DNA of 6,371 bases from Sulfurimonas sp. (GTDB taxonomy: Bacteria > Campylobacterota > Campylobacteria > Campylobacterales > Sulfurimonadaceae), in NCBI GenBank assembly GCA_012963655.1, contig DTVI01000269.1, positions 13,980 through 20,350 of the forward strand. Reading direction: 5' to 3'. The position numbers were made by a program, and so were the translations under genes. This document shows positions 1-5,481 of this stretch, one piece after another; position 1 is the stretch's first letter; each line of letters opens with the position of its first letter. The notes beneath the pieces were generated by a model. That model was not told the origin of the DNA. It saw nothing but the letters and a program-made list of their open reading frames with translations, and searched no databases.

Positions 1-52
1 TGTTTAAAATCAACAAGTGTTTGCTTGCCTGGCTTACCCATAAGGTCTAAAA
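1..52 (-). repeat. Inverted copy of an internal ygiQ segment
   Basis: Bases 1-52 are an exact reverse complement of 1931-1982 inside ygiQ, covering codons for about residues 457-473. Identity stops at position 53 (a single T difference in a T run, then unrelated sequence) and may continue beyond the left edge. Synonymous sites are all identical, so the copy is either very recent or an assembly product. Confidence 0.95.
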
Positions 53-308
53 AGTTCATAAGCTTTCTCTTTCTAGCATAAGTGCGTTGAAGTTTTATGT
101 CTGACTCATCTTGTTTACTAAGAATGATACCAAGCGGGCTTTCAGGAGCCGTGATAGCTGAAAAAGTTTCTACGTCTTCTATATACGCATCAACGATAAG
201 AAGTTCTTGCGTGATTTTTGTTTTAATGGTGGAACGTTCTTTATCGTACACTGTCTTGGCCTTGTATTTAGAGGTTCTGCCATAAGTATGGCTTATTATT
301 TTGGAAGT
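1..308 (-). pseudogene. 5'-truncated ORF remnant running in frame into a YgiQ fragment
   Basis: Read on the minus strand, a frame stays open from just after a stop codon at 309-311 to the window edge, about 102 codons. It has no ATG until 59-57; the only earlier plausible start is a GTG at 251-249. The translation looks protein-like, with segments such as TKITQELLIVDAYIED and APESPLGIIL. The PLG-x-IL motif and the nearby arginines faintly recall chorismate-lyase-like (UbiC/DUF98) proteins, but I cannot assign the family with confidence. From position 52 leftwards the frame continues without interruption into the YgiQ reading frame (LDLMGKPGKQTLVDFK), because bases 1-52 copy part of ygiQ. I infer a gene that lost its start and was joined to a ygiQ piece, either by rearrangement or by assembly error. 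It could instead be a functional gene starting at GTG. Confidence 0.4.
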
Positions 309-542
309 TTATACTTATTTAGCTCAAAGTTAGCTTTTATATTTGTGTTTATACTATAAGATTAAAGGTTATTTTTAAATTGATACAGTTATTAGAATTG
401 TTTTATTTAAATTTATAGTTCAGATGATAGATTAAACTGTGACAATCAAAAATACATGAGAGATAGAAAAATTAAATAATATACAAAATTAAAACTTATC
501 TTAAACATAAGGCTGAGATAGCATCCTGAGAAGCCCTAAAGC
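309..542. other. AT-rich non-coding region between the left remnant and ygiQ
   Basis: No frame longer than a few dozen codons is open here on either strand, and I see no tRNA or other RNA gene. The sequence is very rich in A and T and carries no clear terminator. The stretch 509-541 has a GGCTGAGATAGCAT string that recalls the start of a thiamine riboswitch, but the rest of that aptamer is missing. The missing 5' end of the minus-strand remnant would be expected here, and no matching coding sequence is visible. Confidence 0.6.
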
Positions 543-567
543 CATAAGCTGCTATAATTCGCTTATG
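543..567. promoter_or_regulatory. Dyad flanking the ygiQ -10 box, possible operator
   Basis: CATAAGC (543-549) and GCTTATG (561-567) form a perfect 7-base inverted repeat. The 11-base spacer holds the extended -10 element, and the right arm ends with the ygiQ ATG. A dimeric repressor bound here would cover the promoter. The symmetry is seen directly; operator function is inference and chance is possible. Confidence 0.35.
550..558 (+). promoter_or_regulatory. Extended -10 promoter for ygiQ
   Basis: The string TGCTATAAT is a perfect extended -10 element (TG-N-TATAAT) for the housekeeping sigma factor. The hexamer ends at 558, six bases before the ygiQ ATG at 565. Transcription starting about seven bases after the hexamer would begin at or beside the A of the ATG. 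No Shine-Dalgarno sequence lies upstream of that ATG. No good -35 is visible, as is common in Campylobacterota. Confidence 0.65.
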
Positions 568-2301
568 AAAAAACCTAAATTTGAATACTTACCGACAACG
601 AGAGCAGAGATGAAAGAACGGGGCTGGAATCGCCTTGATGTTATTCTAATCACGGGAGATGCTTATATTGACTCACCTTATATTGGGGTTGCAGTTGTTG
701 GGCGTATGCTTGAAAAACTAGGTTTCAAGGTTGGAATTATTGGCCAGCCTGATATTAAAAATGATGATGATATTAAAAGACTGGGTGAACCAAGTCTTTA
801 TTGGGGTGTATCAGGGGGTAGTATTGACTCTATGGTGGCTAACTATACGGCTACTAAGAAGTTTAGAAACTCTGATGATTATACACCTGGTGGAAAAAAT
901 ACTAAGCGTCCTGATAGGGCAGTTAATGTTTATACAAATCTTATACGTAAGAACTTTAAGGGGACAGTGCCTATTGTTCTTGGGGGTATTGAAGCGAGTT
1001 TAAGACGTATTACACATTATGATTATTGGACGAATAAGCTTAAAAAACCTATTTTATTTGATTCAAAGGCAGATCTGCTTATCTACGGTATGGGTGAGGT
1101 TGCTATTGAAGAATTAAGTCTTGCCCTTAGAGATAAAAAAGACTTTAAAGATATTCGTGGTGTTTGTTATATCTCTAAAGAACCAGTACTTGAGCATATC
1201 CAAATTCCTTCTCACGCAGAGTGTTTGGCGGATAAAGAAAAATATATAGATATGTTTGACGCCTTTTATGATAATAATGATCCTATCTCGGCTAAGGGTC
1301 TTTGTGAGCAAGTGGATAATCGTTATTTAATTCAAAATGCACCTTGTGATTATTTGAATGAGCAAGAAATGGATGCACTTTCTGACCTTCCTTTTACCAG
1401 AGAACTACACCCTTACCATAGACATGAAGGTCCGGTAAAGTGTTTAGAAACAATTAAATTTTCTATTAACACCCATCAAGGTTGTTGGGGTGAATGTAAC
1501 TTCTGTGCTATTGGTGTTCACCAAGGTCGTACGATTAGAACACGTTCTGAAGAGTCTATTTTAAAAGAAGTGAAGAAGTTCACTGAGTATAAAGATTTTA
1601 AGGGAATCATCTCTGATGTTGGTGGACCAACAGCAAACATGTATGGTTATGAGTGTAAGAAAAAACTTAAACATGGTACCTGTGCACATCAACGTTGTGT
1701 TGACGCCAATCACTTATGTTCGTCTATGAAGATTAATCATAAGCGTAGTATTGAACTTCTTAGAAAGGTTAGAGCCACTAAGGGCGTTAAAAAAGCCTTT
1801 GTTGCCTCGGGAATTCGTTATGACTTTATTACTGAAGATAAAGAGTATGGATATGAGTATTTAAAAGAGTTAGTAAAACACCATATTTCGGGACAAATGA
1901 AGGTTGCACCAGAACATACTCAGCAACATGTTTTAGACCTTATGGGTAAGCCAGGCAAGCAAACACTTGTTGATTTTAAACATATGTATGACAGGTTAAA
2001 TAGGGAAGAGGGTAAGAAACAGTTCTTAACTTATTACCTTATTGCAGCGCATCCGGGTTGTGAAGAAAAAGATATGCATGAGCTGAAGCGTTTTACCTCT
2101 GAAGAGTTACAGATGAATCCTGAACAAGCGCAGGTGTTTACACCAACACCTTCTACTTATTCTGCTGTGATGTATTACACAGAGATGGACCCTGTTACAC
2201 GTAAGAAAATCTTTGTTGAGAAAGATATCCATAAAAAAGAAAAGCAAAAAGCTATCGTAGTTAAAAAAGAAAAAATTCACCATAATAACTTTGCGGGTTA
2301 A
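565..2301 (+). CDS. ygiQ: YgiQ family radical SAM protein
   Basis: This is a YgiQ-type radical S-adenosylmethionine enzyme of 578 residues. The reaction of this widespread family is not established to my knowledge. The N-terminal family domain opens with an ERGWNRLDVILITGDAYID stretch. The radical SAM core starts at HQGCWGECNFC, where C307, C311 and C314 form the CxxxCxxC site for the 4Fe-4S cluster. A second cysteine set, C364, C373, C378 and C385, follows, as in other YgiQ proteins, and could hold another metal centre. The core continues to about residue 540, including HPGC and the QVFTPTPSTYSAVMYYT block. The tail is lysine-rich. The protein is shorter than E. coli YgiQ (about 740 residues as I recall) but appears complete. 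The ATG at 565 is favoured because homology begins right after it and an extended -10 box ends six bases upstream. It has no Shine-Dalgarno, so a leaderless mRNA is likely. It appears monocistronic. Confidence 0.93.
   Translation: MKKPKFEYLPTTRAEMKERGWNRLDVILITGDAYIDSPYIGVAVVGRMLEKLGFKVGIIGQPDIKNDDDIKRLGEPSLYWGVSGGSIDSMVANYTATKKFRNSDDYTPGGKNTKRPDRAVNVYTNLIRKNFKGTVPIVLGGIEASLRRITHYDYWTNKLKKPILFDSKADLLIYGMGEVAIEELSLALRDKKDFKDIRGVCYISKEPVLEHIQIPSHAECLADKEKYIDMFDAFYDNNDPISAKGLCEQVDNRYLIQNAPCDYLNEQEMDALSDLPFTRELHPYHRHEGPVKCLETIKFSINTHQGCWGECNFCAIGVHQGRTIRTRSEESILKEVKKFTEYKDFKGIISDVGGPTANMYGYECKKKLKHGTCAHQRCVDANHLCSSMKINHKRSIELLRKVRATKGVKKAFVASGIRYDFITEDKEYGYEYLKELVKHHISGQMKVAPEHTQQHVLDLMGKPGKQTLVDFKHMYDRLNREEGKKQFLTYYLIAAHPGCEEKDMHELKRFTSEELQMNPEQAQVFTPTPSTYSAVMYYTEMDPVTRKKIFVEKDIHKKEKQKAIVVKKEKIHHNNFAG
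1931..1982 (+). repeat. Parent copy of the inverted ygiQ repeat
   Basis: This segment lies inside the intact ygiQ gene and is matched perfectly, in inverted orientation, by bases 1-52. The two copies are about 1.9 kb apart, facing each other. Such a pair could support an inversion by homologous recombination, or could mark an amplification chimera. Confidence 0.95.
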
Positions 2302-2337
2302 TAGCTTTTTAACACAAACGTAACTTACAATGACTAG

Positions 2338-2361
2338 AATACTCCTTAATTAAGGAGTATT
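2338..2361. promoter_or_regulatory. Perfect 24-bp palindrome holding the ribosome binding site of the exporter remnant
   Basis: The left arm AATACTCCTTAA (2338-2349) is the exact reverse complement of the right arm TTAAGGAGTATT (2350-2361). The right arm contains a strong Shine-Dalgarno, AAGGAG, four bases before the ATG at 2362. As DNA this could be an operator for a dimeric repressor, and a possible -10 (TAGAAT, 2335-2340) overlaps its left edge. As RNA it would fold into a hairpin that hides the ribosome binding site. No T run follows, so it does not look like a terminator for ygiQ. Confidence 0.6.
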
Positions 2362-2730
2362 ATGAACTTGCATACAAAAACAGAAGGTCATTTTGAAACC
2401 TTGGGTGGAATTATTGCTTCTTATCCCAAGAAAATTATCTTATTTATTTTATTATTAAGTGCTTTTTTTTTATTTCCAACCTACCTACTATTACCATTGA
2501 TACTTCTACCGAAGGTTTCTTACATAAGACCCTGCCTTAGTTCGTTATGAAGAGTTTAAAGAGCAGTTTGGTCAAGATGAAATGATTCTGGTGGTGGTTA
2601 AAACAAAAAATATTTTACCTTTGAACACATGAATAAGCTCAAAAAACTGCATGATGAACTTGAAGACACTATGCCTCATCATAAAAAAATAAGGTTTAGT
2701 GCCTTAGCCATTTTTTTTGGTGTGAAATGA
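2362..2730 (+). pseudogene. RND/MMPL superfamily exporter, N-terminal remnant with three frameshifts
   Basis: The first frame (2362-2550) encodes a short cytoplasmic N-terminus and the first membrane helix (KKIILFILLLSAFF). It then leaves the family sequence. The lost sequence is found by switching frames: TITIDTSTEGFLHK from about 2487, DPALVRYEEFKEQFGQDEMI from 2528, and TFEHMNKLKKLHDELEDTM from 2617. Together these match the start of RND-superfamily exporters of the COG1033/MMPL type, inner-membrane proton-driven pumps of roughly 800 residues. Each shift is explained by one missing base in a homopolymer: the T run at 2463-2471, the AA at 2526-2527 and the T run at 2613-2616. Recognisable homology ends near 2690, before the TGA at 2728-2730, so most of the pump is missing. 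The start has a strong Shine-Dalgarno within a palindrome. Intact neighbours argue against simple sequencing error. Confidence 0.75.
2463..2471 (+). repeat. T9 homopolymer at the first frameshift
   Basis: A run of nine T bases lies in the first membrane helix codons of the exporter remnant. Ten T bases would restore the family frame (FFFISNLPTITIDTS). Slippage of such tracts causes phase variation in Campylobacter, but here two further frameshifts downstream would keep the gene off. Confidence 0.8.
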
Positions 2731-2999
2731 GAAAACAGTGGTTCTACAAGGGTTTGACTTGAGTACGAAATTATGGACGCACTTAGTACGAATATAGCAA
2801 TAGTAGACTATGTAGGTGGAGAAAAACCTTATTTAGAAGCTATTAAAAATAATGACAGGGTATTAGCTGATATTACCTACATTTTTTAAAATACTGTTGA
2901 TATAAGTCACATCTTTCATAGCTTAGAAGAAATTGGAATAATAATTGCATGTCTTAGACTTCTTTTAGCTTCCTTTCCCTACAATATTAAAAATAATTA
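2731..2999 (+). other. Degraded region after the exporter remnant
   Basis: No convincing gene lies here. One short frame, ATG at 2773 to TAA at 2887-2889 (38 residues, containing VDYVGGEKPYLEAIKNNDRVL), looks protein-like but has no Shine-Dalgarno, and a TGA stop lies six codons upstream in the same frame. I do not recognise it. It may be a surviving piece of a former coding sequence, either the exporter or another gene lost with it. The remainder up to 2999 is AT-rich with many stops. Confidence 0.45.
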
Positions 3000-3005
3000 T
3001 ATAAT
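3000..3005 (+). promoter_or_regulatory. -10 box for the S4-trpD-tsaE-lptB operon
   Basis: A perfect TATAAT ends twelve bases before the ATG at 3018, within a long AT-rich stretch. Transcription would start near 3012, leaving a leader of only about six bases with no Shine-Dalgarno. No clear -35 is seen. The degraded region upstream makes this the likely promoter of the operon. Confidence 0.5.
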
Positions 3006-3017
3006 AAGACATACAAC

Positions 3018-3266
3018 ATGAGAATAGATAAATTTTTAAATTCAGTAAACATTACTAAACGCCGCACCGTTGCTCAAGATATGATTTCTAATGGGGTTGT
3101 ATCTATTAACGGTAAGGTTGTTAAGGCCAGTAAAAATGTAGAAGTGGGAAATGAGATAGAACTAGCTTATCTTAAGGGTTCTAAAAAATATTTAGTGCTT
3201 TTAATTCCTACAATGAAGTCAACGCCTAAGTCAGACCAAGATAAATATATAAAAGAGACTACATAA
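3018..3266 (+). CDS. S4-domain RNA-binding protein
   Basis: This 82-residue protein is almost entirely one S4 RNA-binding domain (about residues 1-62). It shows the family pattern: MRIDKFL, then KRRTVAQDMI, then GVVSINGKVVKASKNVEVGNEI. The domain binds structured RNA, often ribosomal, in proteins such as HslR (Hsp15) and pseudouridine synthases. No catalytic domain is attached; the remaining 20 residues are a charged tail. It is shorter than E. coli HslR (about 133 residues), and small stand-alone versions beside tsaE, lptB and rpoN are known in Campylobacter. A role in ribosome recycling or RNA handling is inference. The ATG at 3018 fits the start of the domain; there is no Shine-Dalgarno, consistent with a very short mRNA leader. 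Its TAA overlaps the trpD ATG by one base (TAATG). Confidence 0.88.
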   Translation: MRIDKFLNSVNITKRRTVAQDMISNGVVSINGKVVKASKNVEVGNEIELAYLKGSKKYLVLLIPTMKSTPKSDQDKYIKETT

Positions 3267-4252
3267 TGAATTATGATGAAGCACATTTAGCCTTTTCAAA
3301 ACTTTTTGCACATGAAATGAGTGATGAGCGGATGAAAGACTTTCTTTTGTCTATGAAGCTTGATGAAAACACAAATGTACAAGCCTTAGCTGCAGCCGCT
3401 TGTGTCATGCGCGCAAATGCTATTGCCTTACCTATAGTTGAAGAACTGCGTCCTAGACTTTTAGATGTTGTTGGAACAGGTGGAGATAAGATAGGCTCTT
3501 TTAATATCTCTTCAACCGTAGCGCTTTTATGTTCGGCTGCAGGGGCTTATGTTGCTAAGCATGGAAGTAGGTCTGTTACGTCAAAGTCAGGTTCAGCAGA
3601 TATGTTTGAAAGTCTTGGGGTTAGACTAGACCTTGATATAAAGCAATCCTCCTCGCTTTTAGAAGAAACAGGCTTTTGTTTTATGTTTGCTCAAAATCAT
3701 CATCCTGCTATGAAGTTCATTATGCCGGTTCGAAAAAGTATTAGCGATAAGACTATTTTTAATGTTTTGGGCCCTTTAACAAATCCTGCAGGGGTACAAA
3801 AAACTATGCTTGGTGTATTTGATAAAAGTTTTGTACCTAAGATTGCACAAGCACTTCAAATAAATAAGGCTAAGTCTGCCTTAGTAGTAAGTTCACGTGA
3901 GCATATGGATGAGGTGAGTATCTCAGATATCACCTATGCCGCACGTTTAGATGAATCTGGTATTAAAGAGTTTGAAATCGATCCTCAGGCCTTTGGTATC
4001 AAAAGAGTAGGTCTTGAAGCTATTATCGGTGGTGAAGCAAAAGAAAATGCTCAAATCCTTCATAATATCTTTAATAACCAAGCCACAGACGCGCAAAGAG
4101 ATATTGTCTTAATTAATGCAGCCTGTTCTTTAATGGTTGAAGGTATGGCAAGAGATATTCAAGATGGCTTAGAAATAGCAAGAGAAACACTCTTATCTTT
4201 AAAGGCAAAGACTAAGCTAGATGAGATTATCAAAGTTTCGGCAAAACTGTGA
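3266..4252 (+). CDS. trpD: Anthranilate phosphoribosyltransferase
   Basis: TrpD joins anthranilate to 5-phosphoribosyl-1-pyrophosphate to give phosphoribosyl-anthranilate, the second committed step of tryptophan synthesis, in the cytoplasm. The 328 residues are close to the usual family length. After the small helical N-terminal domain comes the GTGGD loop (70-74) that binds the pyrophosphate substrate. Next are NISS (80-83), KHGSR (98-102), SKSGSAD (106-112), the anthranilate-contact region around R156, NVLGPLTNP (166-174), and the metal-binding D215-E216 pair. All key motifs are present, which favours a true TrpD over the TrpD2/YbiB nucleic-acid-binding relatives. It starts one base inside the S4 gene's stop codon, with AAGAG upstream as ribosome binding site. 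No other trp gene is in view, so the gene has been separated from a trp operon or joined to this housekeeping cluster. Confidence 0.95.
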   Translation: MNYDEAHLAFSKLFAHEMSDERMKDFLLSMKLDENTNVQALAAAACVMRANAIALPIVEELRPRLLDVVGTGGDKIGSFNISSTVALLCSAAGAYVAKHGSRSVTSKSGSADMFESLGVRLDLDIKQSSSLLEETGFCFMFAQNHHPAMKFIMPVRKSISDKTIFNVLGPLTNPAGVQKTMLGVFDKSFVPKIAQALQINKAKSALVVSSREHMDEVSISDITYAARLDESGIKEFEIDPQAFGIKRVGLEAIIGGEAKENAQILHNIFNNQATDAQRDIVLINAACSLMVEGMARDIQDGLEIARETLLSLKAKTKLDEIIKVSAKL

Positions 4253-4659
4253 AAATATTTACCCTTAAGCTAGAGGAACTCGAAGTTATGGCCAAAGAGA
4301 TGAAGCAGAGCTTACCTAATGGTGGTGTTGTTATCTTAGAAGGTGACTTAGCCTCCGGTAAGACAAGCCTAACACAAGCCTTTGCAAGCTATCTTGGAGA
4401 AACTGATGTGGTGACTTCACCAACTTTTTCTCTTCAGCAATGTTATGGAACTAAGCTTTTTCATTATGACCTTTATAATAAGGGCTTAGATAATTTTTTA
4501 TCCTTAGGTCTTTTAGAAGAATTAGAAAAAGAGGGTTATCATCTTATAGAATGGGCAGACGAAAGCCTAAAAGTATTTTTAATATCAGCAGGTGTAAATG
4601 TAATGCATATTAAAATACAAAAACAAGACAATCAAAGAGAATATACATGCATACATTAA
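4249..4659 (+). CDS. tsaE: tRNA threonylcarbamoyladenosine biosynthesis ATPase TsaE
   Basis: TsaE is the small ATPase that works with TsaB and TsaD to install the threonylcarbamoyl group on adenosine 37 of tRNAs that read ANN codons. The 136 residues have the expected short form. They contain a Walker A motif GDLASGKTS (32-40), the SPTFSL segment (57-62) that acts like a switch region, HYDLY (72-76) and IEWAD (100-104). Many TsaE proteins have GxLGAGKT; the ASGKT version here still keeps the GKT core. The start is GTG at 4249, overlapping the trpD stop as GTGA, which suggests translational coupling. The last 13 bases overlap lptB. The C-terminal part after residue 105 is poorly conserved, as usual in the family. 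Confidence 0.93.
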   Translation: MKIFTLKLEELEVMAKEMKQSLPNGGVVILEGDLASGKTSLTQAFASYLGETDVVTSPTFSLQQCYGTKLFHYDLYNKGLDNFLSLGLLEELEKEGYHLIEWADESLKVFLISAGVNVMHIKIQKQDNQREYTCIH

Positions 4660-5369
4660 AAGCGAAAAATTTAGTAAAAACGATTAAGAAAACACCCATA
4701 GTACGTGGGATGAGCTTGGAAGTTAAAAGTGGAGAGGTTGTTGGACTTCTTGGGCCTAATGGTGCAGGAAAAACGACAACTTTTTACATGATTTGTGGAT
4801 TAGTTGAAGCAACTGAAGGGGAGGTGTTTTTTGATGAGGAAAACATTTCTAGCCTTCCCTTGCATAAGCGCGCGGTTAAAGGCATTGGTTATCTTCCTCA
4901 AGAGTCTTCTATTTTTAAAGACCTTACGGTTGAGGATAACTTACTTGTTGCTGCTGAGGTTAATATTAAAAAAGAAAAAGACAGATATACTCGTATAAAT
5001 GAGCTTCTTAACCTGTTTAATATTGAGCCTATTCGTCACAGAAAGGGTGTTAGTCTTTCTGGGGGTGAACGCCGACGTGTTGAGATTGCAAGAGCCTTAG
5101 TAAATGCACCTAAATTTCTTCTTTTAGATGAGCCTTTTGCTGGGGTTGACCCTATCGCGGTTATGGATATTCAAGGTATTGTCAAGCAACTTACAGAGAT
5201 TGGTATTGGTGTTTTGATAACGGATCATAATGTACGTGAAACCTTAGCCGTGTGTGACAGAGCCTATGTTATTAAAGCAGGTGAACTCTTAGCTTCTGGA
5301 AGCTCAGATGAAATCTCTAATAATGAAAATGTAAGACGTCATTATCTTGGTGAAAGTTTTAAGTTTTAA
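4647..5369 (+). CDS. lptB: Lipopolysaccharide export ABC transporter ATPase LptB
   Basis: LptB is the cytoplasmic ATPase of the LptB2FG complex, which extracts lipopolysaccharide from the inner membrane and pushes it along the Lpt bridge to the outer membrane. The 240 residues match the family length. Motifs in order: Walker A GPNGAGKTT (36-44), Q-loop LPQESSIF around Q85, signature LSGGERRR (137-144), Walker B FLLLDEP (157-163) with catalytic E162, the LptB-typical FAGVDP, and the H-loop ITDHN with H194. The ATG at 4647 has AAAGAGAA upstream and overlaps tsaE by 13 bases. LptF, LptG and other Lpt genes are not in view. LptB next to rpoN is a long-standing arrangement in many proteobacteria, so synteny supports the call over a generic ABC ATPase such as LivG. 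Confidence 0.95.
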   Translation: MHTLKAKNLVKTIKKTPIVRGMSLEVKSGEVVGLLGPNGAGKTTTFYMICGLVEATEGEVFFDEENISSLPLHKRAVKGIGYLPQESSIFKDLTVEDNLLVAAEVNIKKEKDRYTRINELLNLFNIEPIRHRKGVSLSGGERRRVEIARALVNAPKFLLLDEPFAGVDPIAVMDIQGIVKQLTEIGIGVLITDHNVRETLAVCDRAYVIKAGELLASGSSDEISNNENVRRHYLGESFKF

Positions 5370-5397
5370 AACAAAGACAAAAGTTAAAAATCTAAAT

Positions 5398-5446
5398 AAA
5401 GGGAAGTAGATGAAAATATATATAAGAAACAATTTATCTTCCCTTT
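5398..5446 (+). promoter_or_regulatory. Inverted repeat in the rpoN leader, possible attenuator
   Basis: AAAGGGAAG (5398-5406) and CTTCCCTTT (5438-5446) are perfect 9-base complements with a 31-base loop, followed by two more T bases and TCT. In RNA the left arm contains the Shine-Dalgarno of the small leader ORF at 5410, so pairing would hide it. The T tract could also give weak intrinsic termination after lptB. The long loop makes a plain terminator less likely. Confidence 0.45.
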
Positions 5447-5481
5447 TTCTAGACCCTTATAAGGCCCTATTATGGCCTTAA
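5410..5481 (+). CDS. Putative 23-residue leader peptide overlapping the rpoN start
   Basis: An ATG at 5410 sits three bases after AGGGAAG, a good Shine-Dalgarno. It opens a 23-codon frame that ends at a TAA (5479-5481). The peptide begins MKIYIRNN and ends ALLWP, with tryptophan and proline as its last two residues. It overlaps the rpoN start (5472) by ten bases in a different frame. Ribosomes finishing it would pass through the hairpin around the rpoN start, so it could couple rpoN translation to lptB-region transcription. A terminal proline before the stop is known to slow termination, and TnaC also ends in proline. I recognise no homologue, and the frame may be fortuitous. Confidence 0.3.
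   Translation: MKIYIRNNLSSLFLDPYKALLWP
5460..5480 (+). promoter_or_regulatory. Hairpin enclosing the rpoN ribosome binding site and start codon
   Basis: TAAGGCC (5460-5466) pairs perfectly with GGCCTTA (5474-5480) across a 7-base loop. The left arm contains AAGG, the only candidate Shine-Dalgarno for rpoN. The A and T of the rpoN ATG lie in the loop and its G in the stem. Folding would restrict initiation at rpoN. The complementarity is seen; a regulatory role is inferred. Confidence 0.5.

Noticed and set aside
97..285. 62-codon plus-strand ORF at the left end
   Set aside because: It lies opposite the protein-like minus-strand frame, has no Shine-Dalgarno and its translation resembles no family I know. 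I treat it as a shadow.
509..541. Possible thiamine pyrophosphate riboswitch (GGCTGAGATAGCAT string)
   Set aside because: Only the first conserved loop resembles the aptamer. The later ACCTGA and TAAT-containing helices are absent, and the extended -10 promoter lies downstream of this string, so it would not be part of the ygiQ transcript.
731..1003. 90-codon ORF inside ygiQ
   Set aside because: It is an alternative frame of an intact, well-recognised gene.
1114..1311. Minus-strand ORF opposite ygiQ
   Set aside because: Antisense shadow of a conserved coding region, with low-complexity content.
2297..2313. Terminator after ygiQ from GTTAA / TTAAC
   Set aside because: The stem is only five weak base pairs and begins in the stop codon, and no clean T tract follows the right arm.
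2463..2471. Phase-variable ON/OFF switch in the exporter gene
   Set aside because: Changing the T tract alone would not restore the gene, because two more frameshifts follow and most of the protein is missing.
4804..4998. 64-codon ORF inside lptB
   Set aside because: Alternative frame of lptB; leucine-rich because of the codon shift.
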